Of a DNA stretch of 64,000 nt, positions 1-10,700 are shown piece by piece. Both the position numbers and the translations under genes were made by a program. Source of the DNA: Ariolimax columbianus (lineage: Eukaryota; Mollusca; Gastropoda; Stylommatophora; Arionidae); contig JAVGWX010000019.1 in NCBI GenBank assembly GCA_036924085.1, positions 15,848,696 through 15,912,695 of the forward strand, in the 5' to 3' direction. Below the pieces are notes generated by a model that did not search any database, was not told where the DNA came from, and was given only the letters and a program-made list of their open reading frames with translations. Positions within the stretch are counted from its first letter, which is position 1, and the number at the start of each line of letters is the position of its first letter.

Positions 1-1290
1 GTGAAACATACTGAAGAAACTATGTTAGTCAGGGTTAGGTGAAACATACTGATCAGACTATGTTAGTCGGGGTTAGGTGAAACATACTGATCGGACTATG
101 TTAGTCGGGGTTAGGTGAAACATACTGATCGGACTATGTTAGTCAGGGTTAGGTGAAACATACTGATCGGACTATGTTAGTCGGGGTTAGGTGAAACATA
201 CTGATCGGACTATGTTAGTCAGGGTTAGGTGAAACATACTGATCGGACTATGTTAGTCAGGGTTAGGTGAAACATACTGATCGGACTATGTTAGTCGGGG
301 TTAGGTGAAACATACTGATCGGACTATGTTAGTCAGGGTTAGGTGAAACATACTGATCGGACTATGTTAGTCGGGGTTAGGTGAAACATACTGATCGGAC
401 TATGTTAGTCTGGGTTAGGTGAAACATACTGATCGGACTATGTTAGTCAGGGTTAGGTGAAACATACTGATCGGACTATGTTAGTCAGGGTTAGGTGAAA
501 CATACTGATCGGACTATGTTAGTCAGGGTTAGGTGAAACATACTGATCGGACTATGTTAGTCAGGGTTAGGTGAAACATACTGATCGGACTATGTTAGTC
601 AGGGTTAGGTGAAACATACTGATCGGACTATGTTAGTCAGGGTTAGGTGAAACATACTGATCGGACTTTGTTAGTCTGGGTTAGGTGAAATATACTGATC
701 GGACTATGTTAGTCAGGGTTAGGTGAAACATACTGATCGGACTATGTTAGTCTGGGTCAGGTGAAATATACTGATCAGACTATGTTAGTCGGGGTCAGGT
801 GAAACATACTGATCAGACTATGTTAGTCAGGGTCAGGTGAAACATACTGATCAGACTATGTTAGTCTAGTTCAGGTGAAACATACTGATCAGACTATGTT
901 AGTCTAGTTCAGGTGAAACATGCTGATCAGATTATGTTAGGTTCAGGTGAAACACGCTGATCAGACTATGTTAGTCAGGGTCAGGTGAAACATACTGATC
1001 AGACTATGTTAGGTTCAGGTGAAACATACTGATCAGACTATGTTAGTCAGGGTCAGGTGAAACATACTGATCAGACTATGTTAGTCAGGGTCAGGTGAAA
1101 CATACTGATCAGACTATGTTAGGGTCAGGTGAAACATACTGATCAGACTATGTTAGTCAGGGCAGGTGAAACATACTGATCAGACTATGTTACTCAGGGT
1201 CAGGTGAAACATACTGATCAGACTATGTTAGGGTCAGGTGAAACATACTGATCAGACTATGTTAGTCAGGGTCAGTGAAACATACTGATC
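1..1290 (+). repeat. 38-bp minisatellite, about 34 units (A-element array)
   Basis: Tandem 38-bp units with the kernel GTGAAACATACTGATC. The first ~20 units carry GATCGG and GGGTTAGG; from about 750 onward most carry GATCAG and GGGTCAGG, and units become irregular (some lose the AGTC block). The array runs off the left edge and ends at CATACTGATCAAGACCC, the start of the A-element core. Non-coding. Confidence 0.97.
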
Positions 1291-1800
1291 AAGACCCCCA
1301 CCCTATTTCCAAGCAGCTCTCCCTGTAAAGAGGCTGTTTCATCTCAGCCTGACTAACGAGACGAGAATCAACACTAGGGGACGGCGTGGCCTAGTGGTTA
1401 AGTGGCACGGCTCACAACCAGAAGGTGTTGGGTTCGATCCACATCACAGCACCGGCCGTTACCCCGGGGAAGCAAACCCTTAGAAAATGCAGGAGGAAGC
1501 AGACCCTTACATAAAATGCATGCTGAAGTCGGATGCACTGGGCCGACAGGCGCAAAATAAAAACCACAGTGTAACGCACACACGCCTTGGGGAATAGATA
1601 AATAAGGCGAACGAGAATTTAAAAAAAAAAACCACTGTGAACCCCGTAGTAATTAGCTTACCGAGGAGCCTTGCGTTGCACTACAGCCAGAAGGACCTCT
1701 GTCCACCTTCTCATGTACACCTCGGAATGTGAGGCGAGCAACTGCAGCCTGCCACCTAAGAAAGTGGTCATGCGTTACTAACTCAAATACGACTGTCATT
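1291..1800 (+). mobile_element. A-family element body, split by a SINE
   Basis: After the minisatellite comes the A core: CAAGACCC, GAGGCTG, GCCTGACTAACGAG, then a segment starting CGTAGTAATTAGCTTACC and ending near the ACTGCAGCCTGCC motif. The same order recurs near 11400, 28905 (reverse), 33975 and 39045. A SINE at about 1375-1635 separates the two halves. No coding capacity; class not assigned. Confidence 0.8.
1375..1635 (+). mobile_element. SINE-a, full-length tRNA-derived SINE
   Basis: The head has a polymerase III A box (GCGTGGCCTAGTGGTTAAG) and B box (GGTTCGATCC). The body carries TGCTGAAGTCGGATGCACTG and ends in an A-rich tail. Other copies lie at 9608 (full length), 28771 and 52300 (partial). 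It is inserted in the A element. The head is too degenerate at the acceptor stem to be a tRNA gene. Confidence 0.88.
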
Positions 1801-1977
1801 AGCAGCACCATAAGCTGAGATGTGATAACTGCGCATTTCAGTCCGGCACGGCCGATTCCGGCAAATCGCCTTATTCAGATGAGCTCTCCCAATATATTGG
1901 TTGTCCAAAGCTTACCGGCCAAGCTGCAAATGGTTTGGGGGTGGAGGTGTGGAGAAGGGCAGCAATTTCAAATGAGC

Positions 1978-2645
1978 GTTTGGCTGCCCAAAGCCTACTG
2001 CCAGAGCTGCAGGCGGTCGGGGACTGGAACGTCCTCCTAACCGTTGGCTGCCCAAAGCCTACTTCCAGAGCTGCAGGCGGTCGGGGACCGGAACGTTCTC
2101 CTAACCGTTGGCTGCCCAAAGCCTACTTCCAGAGCTGCAGACGGTCGGGGACCGGAACGTCCTCCTAACCGTTGGCTGCCCAAAGCCTACTTCCAGAGCT
2201 GCAGGCGGTCGGGAACCGGAACGTTCTCCTAACCGTTGGCTGCCCAAAGCCTACTTCCAGAGCTGCAGGCGGTTGGGGACCGGAACGTTCTCCTAACCGT
2301 TGGCTGCCCAAAGCCTACTTCCAGAGCTGCAGGCGGTTGGGGACCGGAACGTTCTCCTAACCGTTGGCTGCCCAAAGCCTACTTCCAGAGCTGCAGGCGG
2401 TTGGGGACCGGAACGTTCTCCTAACCGTTGGCTGCCCAAAGCCTACTTCCAGAGCTGCAGGCGGTTGGGGACCGGAACGTTCTCCTAACCGTTGGCTGCC
2501 CAAAGCCTACTTCCAGAGCTGCAGGCGGTTGGGGACCGGAACGTTCTCCTAACCGTTGGCTGCCCAAAGCCTACTTCCAGAGCTGCAGGCGGTTGGGGAC
2601 CGGATCGTTCTCCACCTAACCGTTGGCTGCCCAAAGCCTACCTGA
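1978..2645. repeat. 64-bp minisatellite, about 10 units
   Basis: Unit contains GTTGGCTGCCCAAAGCCTAC and CCAGAGCTGCAGGCGGT. Units 5 to 9 are almost identical, while the first (1978) and last (2600) diverge. A degraded unit precedes the array at 1890-1975. Overlapping 62-codon frames recur every 64 bp because the period is not a multiple of three, so they are artefacts. Confidence 0.95.
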
Positions 2646-3414
2646 CAGCGTTTTGCCTCTCCATGATGAACTATCATTGCTGGCTAGCCCATCTCATTTA
2701 CCTTGCACAATAAATCAATAAGAAAACGCAGCGTGCCTCGAGCGATTTATTCAAACTAGAATGATGATCTTGCGCAATCTCTTAAGAAGGTCAAACATGT
2801 AAGCAATGCAACTTCCAACTTAATTAGGTTTTCTGTAAAATAGGACACCATCAAGTATTTCTCTACCTCATCACTGACATTTGTTATGTTGGACAAAAGA
2901 TGTACAGATACGCTTTGTACACCCTGTATTTTCTTAATGTATTCACTCCAATTTAGGTGAACTTAAGTAGGCCAAAGTGTGTGTTGTTTTAAGTTCCAGA
3001 AAAAAAATTCAAATATTGCCACACCGCAGTGATAATATTTAACAAAGAATTAGTAGATATCTGGACGGCCAAGAGGATGAGAAATAAGATTGTGATCTTA
3101 GAATGTAGGACTGAGTCTACTGGAACATTGAAGGGGAGAGGATAATTAACGAAAAACTGTCGTTATGACAAATTGATTACCAGAGCTCTGTTGTTCTAGA
3201 ATATTCGTGTTCGTTGGATGCTCTTAAGCTTATCGATTTCCGTCCCAAAAAAATAGCGGTCTGATTCTCTTCTCGTGTCGTAATATAGCGTACACTTCAA
3301 ATAACCAGATTTTATTTCTTTCATAAACGTAACAGTCTATCAGTTTATCAGATATTGGACTATCTGGAATGGTTTTCCCAGGGTAGTCAAGCAGGTATAC
3401 ATATCATTATTTTA
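2646..3414. other. No recognised feature
   Basis: Low-GC sequence without a long open frame or a tandem repeat. I found no match to the repeat families defined elsewhere in the window. Presumably intronic. Confidence 0.5.
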
Positions 3415-3562
3415 GGTCGACGCTGAAATTGGCTCCGCAACATCTTTAGAAGAGAAACTGGTGCCATCACAAGAACCGTTCTATGGAAAGACAGAAGGCG
3501 AAAGAAAGGCTGACCTAAGGCAACATGGCATACAATTATAGAGGCTGACTAGAATAATGGGG
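3415..3562 (+). pseudogene. LINE C-terminal fragment (LINE-G type)
   Basis: One forward frame, with stops, reads NWLRNIFRRETGAITRT, then LWKDRRRKKG and PKATWHTIIEAD. This is the tail found after the RT domain in many invertebrate LINEs (W-x-GH-x-LRR, then RGRPxxTWRR-x-EA). It is about 50 codons of a dead 5'-truncated copy, immediately upstream of the 46-bp array. Confidence 0.55.
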
Positions 3563-3577
3563 ATCAGAGCGGGGTAC

Positions 3578-4445
3578 AGTAGGTATGTCTCCAGGAAGAA
3601 GTTCATCTTTGGCATGGTAGATCTACAGGTCTGTCTCCGGGAAGAAGTTCATCTTTGGCCATGGTAGATCTGCAGGTCTGTCTCCAGGGGGAGGTTCATC
3701 TTTGGCATGGTAGTTCTGCAGGTCTGTCTTCAGGGGAAGGTTCATCTTTGGCATGGTATATCTGCAGGTCTGTCTCCAGAAGGAAGTTCATCTTTGGCAT
3801 GGTAGATCTGCAGGTCTGTCTCCAGAAGGAAGTTCATCTTTGGCATGGTAGATCTGCAGGTCTGACTCTAGGGGGAGGTTCATCTTTGGCATGGTATATC
3901 TGCAGGTCTGTCTCCAGGAGGAAGTTAATCTTTGACATGGTTGATCTACAGGTATGTCTCCAGAAGGAAGTTCATCTTTGGCATGGTAGATCTGCAGGTC
4001 TGTCTCCAGGAGGAGGTTCATCTTTGGCATGGTAGATCTGCAGGTCTGTCTCCAGGAGGAGGTTCACCTTTGGCATGGTAGATCTGCAGTTCTGTCTCCA
4101 GGGAGAGGTTCATCTTTGGCATGGTAGATCTGCAGGTCTGTCTCCAGAGGGAGGTTAATCTTTGGCATTGTAGATCTACAGGTATCTCAAGAAGGAAGAT
4201 CATCTTTGGCATGGTAGATCTGCAGTTCTGTCTCCAGGAGGAGGTTCATCTTTGGCATGGTAGATCTGCAGGTCTGTCTCCAGGAGGAGGTTCATCTTTG
4301 GCATGGTAGATCTGCAGGTCTGTCTCCAGGAGGAGGTTCATCTTTTGCCATGGTAGATCTGCAGGTCTGTATCGGGGAACAAGTTCATCTTAGGCATGGT
4401 AAATCTGCAGGTCTGTATCCGGGAAGAAGTCCACTTCGGCCTCAG
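3578..4445. repeat. 46-bp minisatellite, about 19 units
   Basis: Unit kernel ATGGTAGATCTGCAGGTCTG followed by a CCAGGAGGAGGTTCATC-like half. Many units contain AGATCT. Units differ by point changes, and one (near 4180) has a small deletion. Open frames on both strands are produced by the repeat and show no coding constraint. Confidence 0.95.
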
Positions 4446-4665
4446 CTCAGCAACCTCTGAACATGCCTGCCATCGCATGTCATTATGAAAGGGGGCAGTT
4501 TTGGACGATATGTTTTGTAAAAAGTCAGCGTAGATCCATAGCAGACACTACTGTCGAGGATGAAGTGCTATAGGCTTCATCGCACAAGGCTACATAAGGT
4601 GGGCGAGGATAGTTCCCTTCTTCGCTATATTTTCATCAATAATGTCGACTGGCGCGTACCGGTAA

Positions 4666-4852
4666 TAAAAAGAAGAAGAAGAAGAAAAAGAAGAAGAAGA
4701 AGAAGAAAAACAACAACAACAAGAACTTGAAACAGTGGAAGAAGAAGAAGAAAAATAAGATGAAGAGGAAAAACAAGATGAAAAAGAAAAACAAGAAGAA
4801 GAAGAAAAACAAGAAGAAGAAGGAGAGGAAGAAGAAGAGGAAGCAACGCTGA
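4666..4852 (+). repeat. GAA-rich purine tract
   Basis: About 190 bp of nearly pure purine, (GAA)n mixed with AAACAA blocks. It encodes a poly-Ser/Phe-like frame on the other strand, which is a composition artefact. It is preceded by a short segment (4640-4665) resembling the GTCGACTGGCG...TACCGGTAA part of SINE-e. Confidence 0.9.
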
Positions 4853-4907
4853 GATATCTACAGGCAAGATATGCAGCAACAATCTGCAGTTTCTCCGTTT
4901 CATATAC

Positions 4908-6472
4908 GCAAGATTGTGGCTGTTTCTGTCTGGTGGGTTGGGTCAAATTGTGGCTGTTTCTGTCTGGTGGGTTGTGTCAAATTGTGGCTGTTTCTGTCTG
5001 GTGGGTTGTGTCAAATTATGCCTGTTTCTGTCTGGTGGGTTGGGTCAAATTGTGCCTGTTTCTGTCTGGTGGATTGGGTCAAATTGTGGCTGTTTCTGTC
5101 TGGTGGATTGGGTCAAATTGTGCCTGTTTCTGTCTGGTGGATTGGGTCAAATTGTGGCTGTTTCTGTCTGGTGGATTGGGTCAAATTGTGGCTGTTTCTG
5201 TCTGGTGGGTTGTGTCAAATTGTGCCTGTTTCTGTCTGGTGGATTGGGTCAAATTGTGCCTGTTTCTGTCTGGTGGGTTGTGTCAAATTGTGCCTGTTTC
5301 TGTCTGGTGGATTGGGTCAAATTGTGGCTGTTTCTGTCTGGTGGATTGGATCAAATTGTGGCTATTTCTGTCTGGTGGATTGGGTCAAATTGTGCCTGTT
5401 TCTGTCTGGTGGATTGGGTCAAATTGTGGCTGTTTCTGTCTGGTGGATTGGGTCAAATTGTGGCTGTTTCTGTCTGGTGGGTTGTGTCAAATTGTGGCTG
5501 TTTCTGTCTGGTGGATTGGGTCAAATTGTGCCTGTTTCTGTCTGGTGGATTGGGTCAAATTGTGCCTGTTTCTGTCTGGTGGATTGGGTCAAATTGTGCC
5601 CGTTTCTGTCTGGTGGATTGGGTCAAATTGTTTCTGTTTCTGTCTCGTGGATTGGGTCAAATTGTGCCTGTTTATGTCTGGTGGATTGGGTCAAATTGTG
5701 GCTGTTTCTGTCTGGTGGGTTGTGTCAAGCTGTGCCTGTTTCTGCCTGGTGGATTGGGTCAAATTGTGCCTGTTTCTGTCTGGTGGGTTGTGTCAAGCTG
5801 TGCCTGTTTCTGCCTGGTGGATTGGGTCAAATTGTGCCTGTTTCTGTCTGGTGGATTGGGTCAAATTGTGGCTGTTTCTGTCTGGTGGATTGGGTCAAAT
5901 TGTGCCTGTTTCTGTCTAATGGATTGGGTCAAATTGTGGCTGTTTCTGTCTGGTGGGTTGTGTCAAGCTGTGCCTGTTTCTGCCTGGTGGATTGGGTCAA
6001 ATTGTGCCTGCTTCTGTCTGGTGGATTGGGTCAAATTGTGGCTGTTTCTGTCTGGTGGATTGGGTCAAATTGTGGCTGTTTCTGTCTGGTGGATTGTGTC
6101 AAGCTGTGGCTGTTTCTGTCTGGTGGGTTGTGTTAAATTGTGGCTGTTTCTGTCTGCTGGGTTGTGTCAAATTGTGGCTGTTTCTGTCTGGTGGGTTGTG
6201 TCAAATTGTGCCTGTTTCTGTCTGGTGGATTGGATCAATTGTCGCTGTTTCTGTCTGCTGGATTGGGTCAAACTGTGGCTGTTTCTGTCTGGTGGGTTGT
6301 GTTAAATTGTGGCTGTTTCTGTCTGGTGGGTTGTGTCAAATTGTGCCTGTTTCTGTCTGGTGGATTGGATCAATTGTGGCTGTTTCTGTCTGCTGGATTG
6401 TGTCAAATTGTGGCTGTTTCTGTCTGCTGGATTGTGTCTAATTGTGGCTGTTCTTGTCTGGTGGAAAGTGTC
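4908..6472. repeat. 34-bp minisatellite, about 46 units
   Basis: Unit kernel TGTTTCTGTCTGGTGG then ATTGGGTCAAATTGTG. There are two main variants (GGATTGGGTC and GGGTTGTGTC) and a GCC/GGC switch. The top strand is strongly G+T rich. 34 is 1 mod 3 and the unit has no stop in any forward frame, so three overlapping frames of over 300 codons appear; they are not genes. Confidence 0.97.
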
Positions 6473-6558
6473 AAATGTGTTTCCCGCATGAATGTTTCAA
6501 TTCTCGTGGATCATAACCTGGTTGTGAACAGGAGTTGTAAGGTCATCCACATCCCACT

Positions 6559-6572
6559 CCCCCCCCCCCCCC
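6559..6572. repeat. Poly-C tract (14)
   Basis: Homopolymer C run just after the 34-bp array. A (CT)n tract follows at about 6840-6867. Confidence 0.95.
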
Positions 6573-6884
6573 AAGCTCCCTACAAGGCCTCAAATCGGTC
6601 TTTCGGTCTTTCCGTCTTTCAACAGTTCTGGACAAACTCTTAACGTGGCCTGATTCTAGGAGCCCCAGATCACCTGGACATCAATGGTGACCTCATGACC
6701 CACTTACTTAACCGTGTCTTTCTATTATGAACCAATGTCACAGAAGTAGTTCAAATCCAATATGGTGACCCAGTTTTCACATCGCATCTTATTTGAGAGC
6801 TTTCTTGCTCAGCGTATATGTATACATTTCCCTCCTCCCTCCCTCTCTCTCTCTCTCTCTCTCTCTGCCGCTCTCCCAATGTTG

Positions 6885-7480
6885 TTGTGTAATGCTCATA
6901 ATGAGTAAGTTTACTCTATCGTAAGGGAGTTAAGTGGCGGATTGCGGTAGCTTTCCTAACATCCCGAGCATGTTGTTGAAAGTGGATGATTGGCTTCATA
7001 TGGGTGACGCCCACTACTACTGGGATCATGTCGATCCACATCTTGTCAACCAGACTGCTGTGAAAACATCCTGTTTCCATGGAACGCCACATGGAAGAGA
7101 GATAGTGGTCTTGGTCAGTATATTATGCCTGACCCTAACAACGTCTTGGTCAGTATATTATACCTGGCCCTAACAACGTCTTGGTCAGTATATTATGCCT
7201 GGCCCTAACAACGTCCTGGTCAGTATATTATGTCTGACCCTAACAACGTCTTGGTCAGTATATTATGTCTGACCCTAACAACGTCCTGGTCAGTATATTA
7301 TGTCTGACCCTAACAACGTCCTGGTCAGTATATTATGCCTGACCCTAACAACGTCCTGGTCAGTATATTATGTCTGACCCTAACAACGTCCTGGTCAGTA
7401 TATTATGTCTAACCCTAACAACGTCCTGGTCAGTATATTATGTCTGACCCTAACAACGTCCTGGTCAGTATGCTGTGGCT
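6885..7480 (-). mobile_element. B-family element with internal array
   Basis: Reverse-oriented B copy. On the minus strand it reads array (7475 to 7106), core (CAGTCTGGTTGACAAG region), the segment with CATCCCGAGCATG in plus orientation, and a CAACAACA tail near 6885. It is collinear with the B copies at 9975, 19740, 26345, 36150 and 47860. Non-coding. Confidence 0.82.
7106..7475 (-). repeat. 35-bp minisatellite in a B element, about 10 units
   Basis: Plus-strand kernel TGGTCAGTATATTATG then CTGACCCTAACAACGTC. It lies at the same position relative to the B core as the 38-bp array at 9975 and the 37-bp array at 26630, but with its own unit length. Confidence 0.93.
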
Positions 7481-7519
7481 GTCAGACAAGCATATCAGTT
7501 CCATATATATATATATATC

Positions 7520-8045
7520 ATCATCATCATCGTGTAGCATGTCCTTTATAGAACGTCTCTCCCATCTAAGTCTTGTCTGAAAGAAACTCGTTCCCTTGCC
7601 AAAACTCCAGCCTCCGCCACTGTCATACTCAGGCACTCCTGGATATCTTGGTGCCATCGCCTTCTTGGTCTACCCCTTCCTCTTTGCCCCGCACCATACC
7701 TTCCATCACCGTCCTCTCGAGACCGTTGTGTCTCTTGATGTGACTAAAGTATTTGCATTTTCTTGCCAAAATAAAATTGATAAACCAGTTTTCCTCTATG
7801 CTCATCTCTTGCCGAATGTCTACATTTCTTTTTCTCTGTCCAGGGTATTCAGAGGATCTTTCTGTAACATTTTGACTCGAATGATTCGATTCTTTGTCTG
7901 CAAGATTTGGTAATCGTCCATGATTCGCAGCCATAAGCTGCCACAGGAAAAACATAAGCTCTCAAGACTTTTACTTGTATCATTTTGTTGGTGCTCTGCC
8001 ATAATTTCTTCAGGCTGTTCAGTCTCTACATTGCCATGGCTAGTC
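7520..8045 (-). pseudogene. LINE-D C-terminal fragment
   Basis: Minus-strand pieces in alternating frames give SLESLCFSCGSLWL, then CKYFSHIKRHNGLERTVMEG, then FFQTRLRWERRSIKDML, followed by a (GAT)n 3' tail at 7520-7530. The order fits the extreme C-terminus of a LINE with a GHIKRHN motif. Related pieces lie at 57944-58265 and 60320-60810. Several frameshifts; dead. Confidence 0.7.
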
Positions 8046-8053
8046 TTCTTCTG

Positions 8054-8055
<2 letters not shown>

Positions 8056-8098
<43 letters not shown>

Positions 8099-8104
8099 GG
8101 GGGG
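8056..8104. repeat. (TA)n(TG)n microsatellite
   Basis: Alternating TA, then TG, then a short G run, directly before the LINE-E fragment. Confidence 0.95.
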
Positions 8105-8107
8105 TGT

Positions 8108-8640
8108 CGTGCTTTCTCTAGGATGGGCCGGACACCTCGTCCGTATGTCAGACGAGCGGCTCCCAAAGAAGCTTCTCTACGGCGAGCTGAGAGAGGGATG
8201 GCACGAGAGAGGGCGCCCAAAGAAACGTTTTAAAGACGGTCTGAAGGACTCACTGAAAAGTTGCCAGATAGACATCGACACCTGGGAATGTCTTGCGCAA
8301 AACAGATCTGACTGGAGAAGCGCAGTCAAATCGGGTGTAGCTGCCGGTGAAGAAGACCGTGTTGTGAAAGTCCAGAGCAGACGCGAGACGCGGAAATCCC
8401 GAGCAGCGGGAACACCATCCCCTTCTACAAACCTCGTGTGCCCGATATAACTTAACGTCTTTATACTGGTTTAGAAGACCCTGCAGAGTCTGTATACAAC
8501 CAGTTACCAGATATGTGGCAGATGTTTTCGTGCCCGCATTGGCCTATACAGACACATGCGCACCCACACCCAACAGGGAAATCTGTGACAAGGATGATGT
8601 CGGCGGTCCTCATCGACAACGATAAACAGCTATTATTATT
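8108..8640 (+). pseudogene. LINE-E 3' end with C2H2 zinc finger
   Basis: The forward frame reads WAGHLVRMSDERLPKKLLYG, GRPKKRFKDGLKDSLKSC, DTWECLAQNRSDWRSAV and reaches NLVCPI at about 8450. After a 61-bp insertion the zinc finger resumes with CFRARIGLYRHMRTHT (8516-8563), followed by stops and an (ATT)n tail near 8635. GHVVRM...LLYGEL plus a terminal C2H2 finger is typical of a widespread APE-type LINE in marine invertebrates (probably RTE superfamily). The copy is 5'-truncated. Confidence 0.82.
8449..8509 (-). mobile_element. 61-bp insertion: 3' tip of CR1-like LINE
   Basis: The sequence matches the 3' terminus of the CR1-like LINE at 44938-45000 (kernel TACTGGTTTAGAAGACCCTG) with the same TTAAC-type tail. 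It is flanked by GATAT on both sides (8444-8448 and 8510-8514; CCCGATAT versus CCAGATAT if extended to 8 bp). It splits the zinc-finger codons of LINE-E. Confidence 0.82.
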
Positions 8641-8792
8641 ATATATGTATGTATACATACACAGAGAGAAAGAGAAGGTGGGTTACCAGACTTCACACCA
8701 ATCATGTCCATCTACCGTCTTCTTCCAGGTTCCAGTCCAGCCCTCGAGTCTCATGTGTTGGCCCAGCGGACTTATGGCTGCTCTAGTCACGT

Positions 8793-8807
8793 GGGGGGGG
8801 GGGGGGG
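8793..8807. repeat. Poly-G tract (15)
   Basis: Homopolymer within a stretch (8640-8890) with no other recognised feature. Confidence 0.9.
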
Positions 8808-8894
8808 TCCTGGATCCCTGGCTCTTGTCATCCCATTACTACTGTCATGGTGGCCCGTCTTCTTTCATTCTGCAAGCTACAGTTATCACTTATA

Positions 8895-9095
8895 TGAGCC
8901 CACCAGGAGGATGTATAGGGCTGACGAATAAAGGCCTCTTGCTTGTGCAGTCACCACGGATAAGACTTTTGATTTCACCTTCGATAAAAACACGCGTATG
9001 CCTCGCCGAGGATTTGAATGCATATCTTCGTGGACAAAGGTCGACATCCAAACCATTGCTACAACCTCGCCTGCAAACATGACCGTACAGTTTTT
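8895..9095 (-). mobile_element. SINE-d, tRNA-like SINE
   Basis: The minus strand reads GCGAGGTTGTAGCAATGG (A-box-like), then TTCAAATCCTCGGCGAGG (B-box-like), then a body. A weakly similar body segment (GAATAAAGG...GTCGCCACG) occurs at 15945-16005. Assignment rests on spacing and box motifs only. Confidence 0.5.
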
Positions 9096-9139
9096 CTTCT
9101 CTTTACTTTTCAACACTTTAAAAAACAAAACACTTTAAG

Positions 9140-9380
9140 CGGGGGCTCGACTTCATTGCCTCGGGTTTTTTCCCCATTTCAGCTCTGTCTTTCTCGGCAG
9201 ATGGGTACCCTATCTGTCGAGAGCATCGCACAAAGCACGAACTCCGTAGCTCCAGCGATGAACACAGGGATCTCCGAAAAAAAATTGGCATCATGCACCT
9301 ACCGTCGCAGCTCGAAATCGAACCCCGACCGTCTGAACACGAGGCAAACGGCTTGACCACTTCGCCACAGAGACGTTTCA
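9140..9380 (-). mobile_element. SINE-c, tRNA(Leu/Ser)-like SINE
   Basis: Minus-strand head TGTGGCGAAGTGGTCAAGCC, then GACGGTCGGGGTTCGATT, then a body containing the GGAGATCCCTGTG-type motif and GTGCTTTGCGCGATGCTC-like sequence. The same family occurs at 23275-23720, where the body is expanded into an array. Confidence 0.75.
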
Positions 9381-9607
9381 ACACTAGTGAGCGAAATACA
9401 TAGTAATCAGCGAAGAGCCTTTAGCAGCTAGTACAGTCCAGTATGGCGTTTCTGTTTGCGCAAACTGGATGATCACTCGAGTGGTACCCGGTATTTAAAA
9501 AAAATAGTCCACTTTAACATTCTAAGCAGCCAAAGAGGAGCGTGCATGGTGCTAGCAACCATAAGATGCAACAATAATGATTATGAAAGGGCCACTTCAA
9601 CAGCTTG

Positions 9608-9870
9608 AATGGGGGCTGCGTGGCCTAGTGGTTAAGTGACACGACTCACAACCCGAAGGTGCTGGGTTCGCTCCACATCACAGCACCGGCCGTTATCTCG
9701 GAAAAGCAAATATTTAGAAAATGCAGGAGGAAGCAGGCCCTTGCGTAAAATACACGCCGAAGTCAGATGCACTGGGCCGACAGATGCAAAATAAAAACAC
9801 AGTGCGACGCACACCCAGCCTTGGGGAATCGAGAAAAAAGTCAAATGCGAAAGAAAAAAAATTGAATAAA
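9608..9870 (+). mobile_element. SINE-a, full-length copy
   Basis: Same A and B boxes and the same TGCTGAAGTCAGATGCACTG body as the copy at 1375, with an A-rich tail. Divergence between the two copies is moderate. Confidence 0.88.
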
Positions 9871-9974
9871 AAAGCTTGACTACATGGCTGAGTTCTACAA
9901 CAAGGTCAGTTATTGCGATAGCCTATGCATGCACAAAGTAATGCGAAAAGGCGAATCAATCAATCAATCGTAAA

Positions 9975-10335
9975 CTTAATTTTGGGTCAGGTTTAACATA
10001 CTGATCAGACATGTTAGCCAGGGTCAGGTTTAACATACTGATCAGAAATATTAGCCAGGGCCAGGTTTAACATACTGATCAGAAATATTAGACAGGGCCA
10101 GGTTTAACATACTGATCAGACATGTTAGCCAGCGTCAGGTTTAACATACTGATCAGAAATATTAGACAGGGCCAGGTTTAACATACTGATCAGACATGTT
10201 AGCCAGCGTCAGGTTTAACATACTGATCAGAAATATTAGGGCCAGGTTTAACATACTGATCAGACATGTTAGCCAGGGCCAGATTTAACATACTGATCAG
10301 ACGTATTAGCCAGGGCCAGGTTTAACATACTGATC
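9975..10335 (+). repeat. 38-bp minisatellite in a B element, about 9 units
   Basis: Kernel GGTTTAACATACTGATCAGA with alternating ACATGTTAGCCAG and AATATTAGACAG halves; one unit is shortened near 10240. It ends in CTGATCAAGACCC, the start of the B core. Confidence 0.94.
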
Positions 10336-10700
10336 AAGACCCTCACCTTACTTCCACGTATTTCTTCCTGGAAACGGGCTGATGTATTGCAGCCTGATTA
10401 ACGAGGTGGGGAATCGATGTGTAGCCAGCGACACGAAAATCAAGCCAAGCACAGCACAACCGCCTAGACAAACTTCATCAGCACGCTCGGGATGTGAGGA
10501 AAACTGCTGATACCCGACATTGAACACCCTTATCACTACGCAGTATGGAGCTAAAGAGCAACTGCAGGCAACGGCCTAGTTCATCGCGGGAACTCGCCTG
10601 ATGGTGCAAACATCTATGATGCTATCACAAGAAGAAGAAGAAGAACTGCGCACAGAATAGTAGCACTGCTCATTGTGAGCATTCATTCATCAACAACAAT
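9975..10700 (+). mobile_element. B-family element, forward copy with insertion
   Basis: Array, then core (CAAGACCC, TTCCTGGAAACGGGCTG, GCAGCCTGATTAACGAG), then GCACGCTCGGGATGTGAGGA. About 110 bp of unrelated sequence ending in (GAA)n (about 10535-10648) interrupts it, after which the B 3' end resumes (CGCACAGAATAGTAG, CATTGTGAGCATTC) and ends in CAACAACA. The 10700-11030 stretch beyond holds nothing I recognise. Confidence 0.8.

Noticed and set aside
4871..6643. Open frames of 162-463 codons on the plus strand
   Set aside because: They lie in the 34-bp minisatellite and overlap in all three frames; the peptide is the unit read in rotating frames, with no domain, splice or start context.
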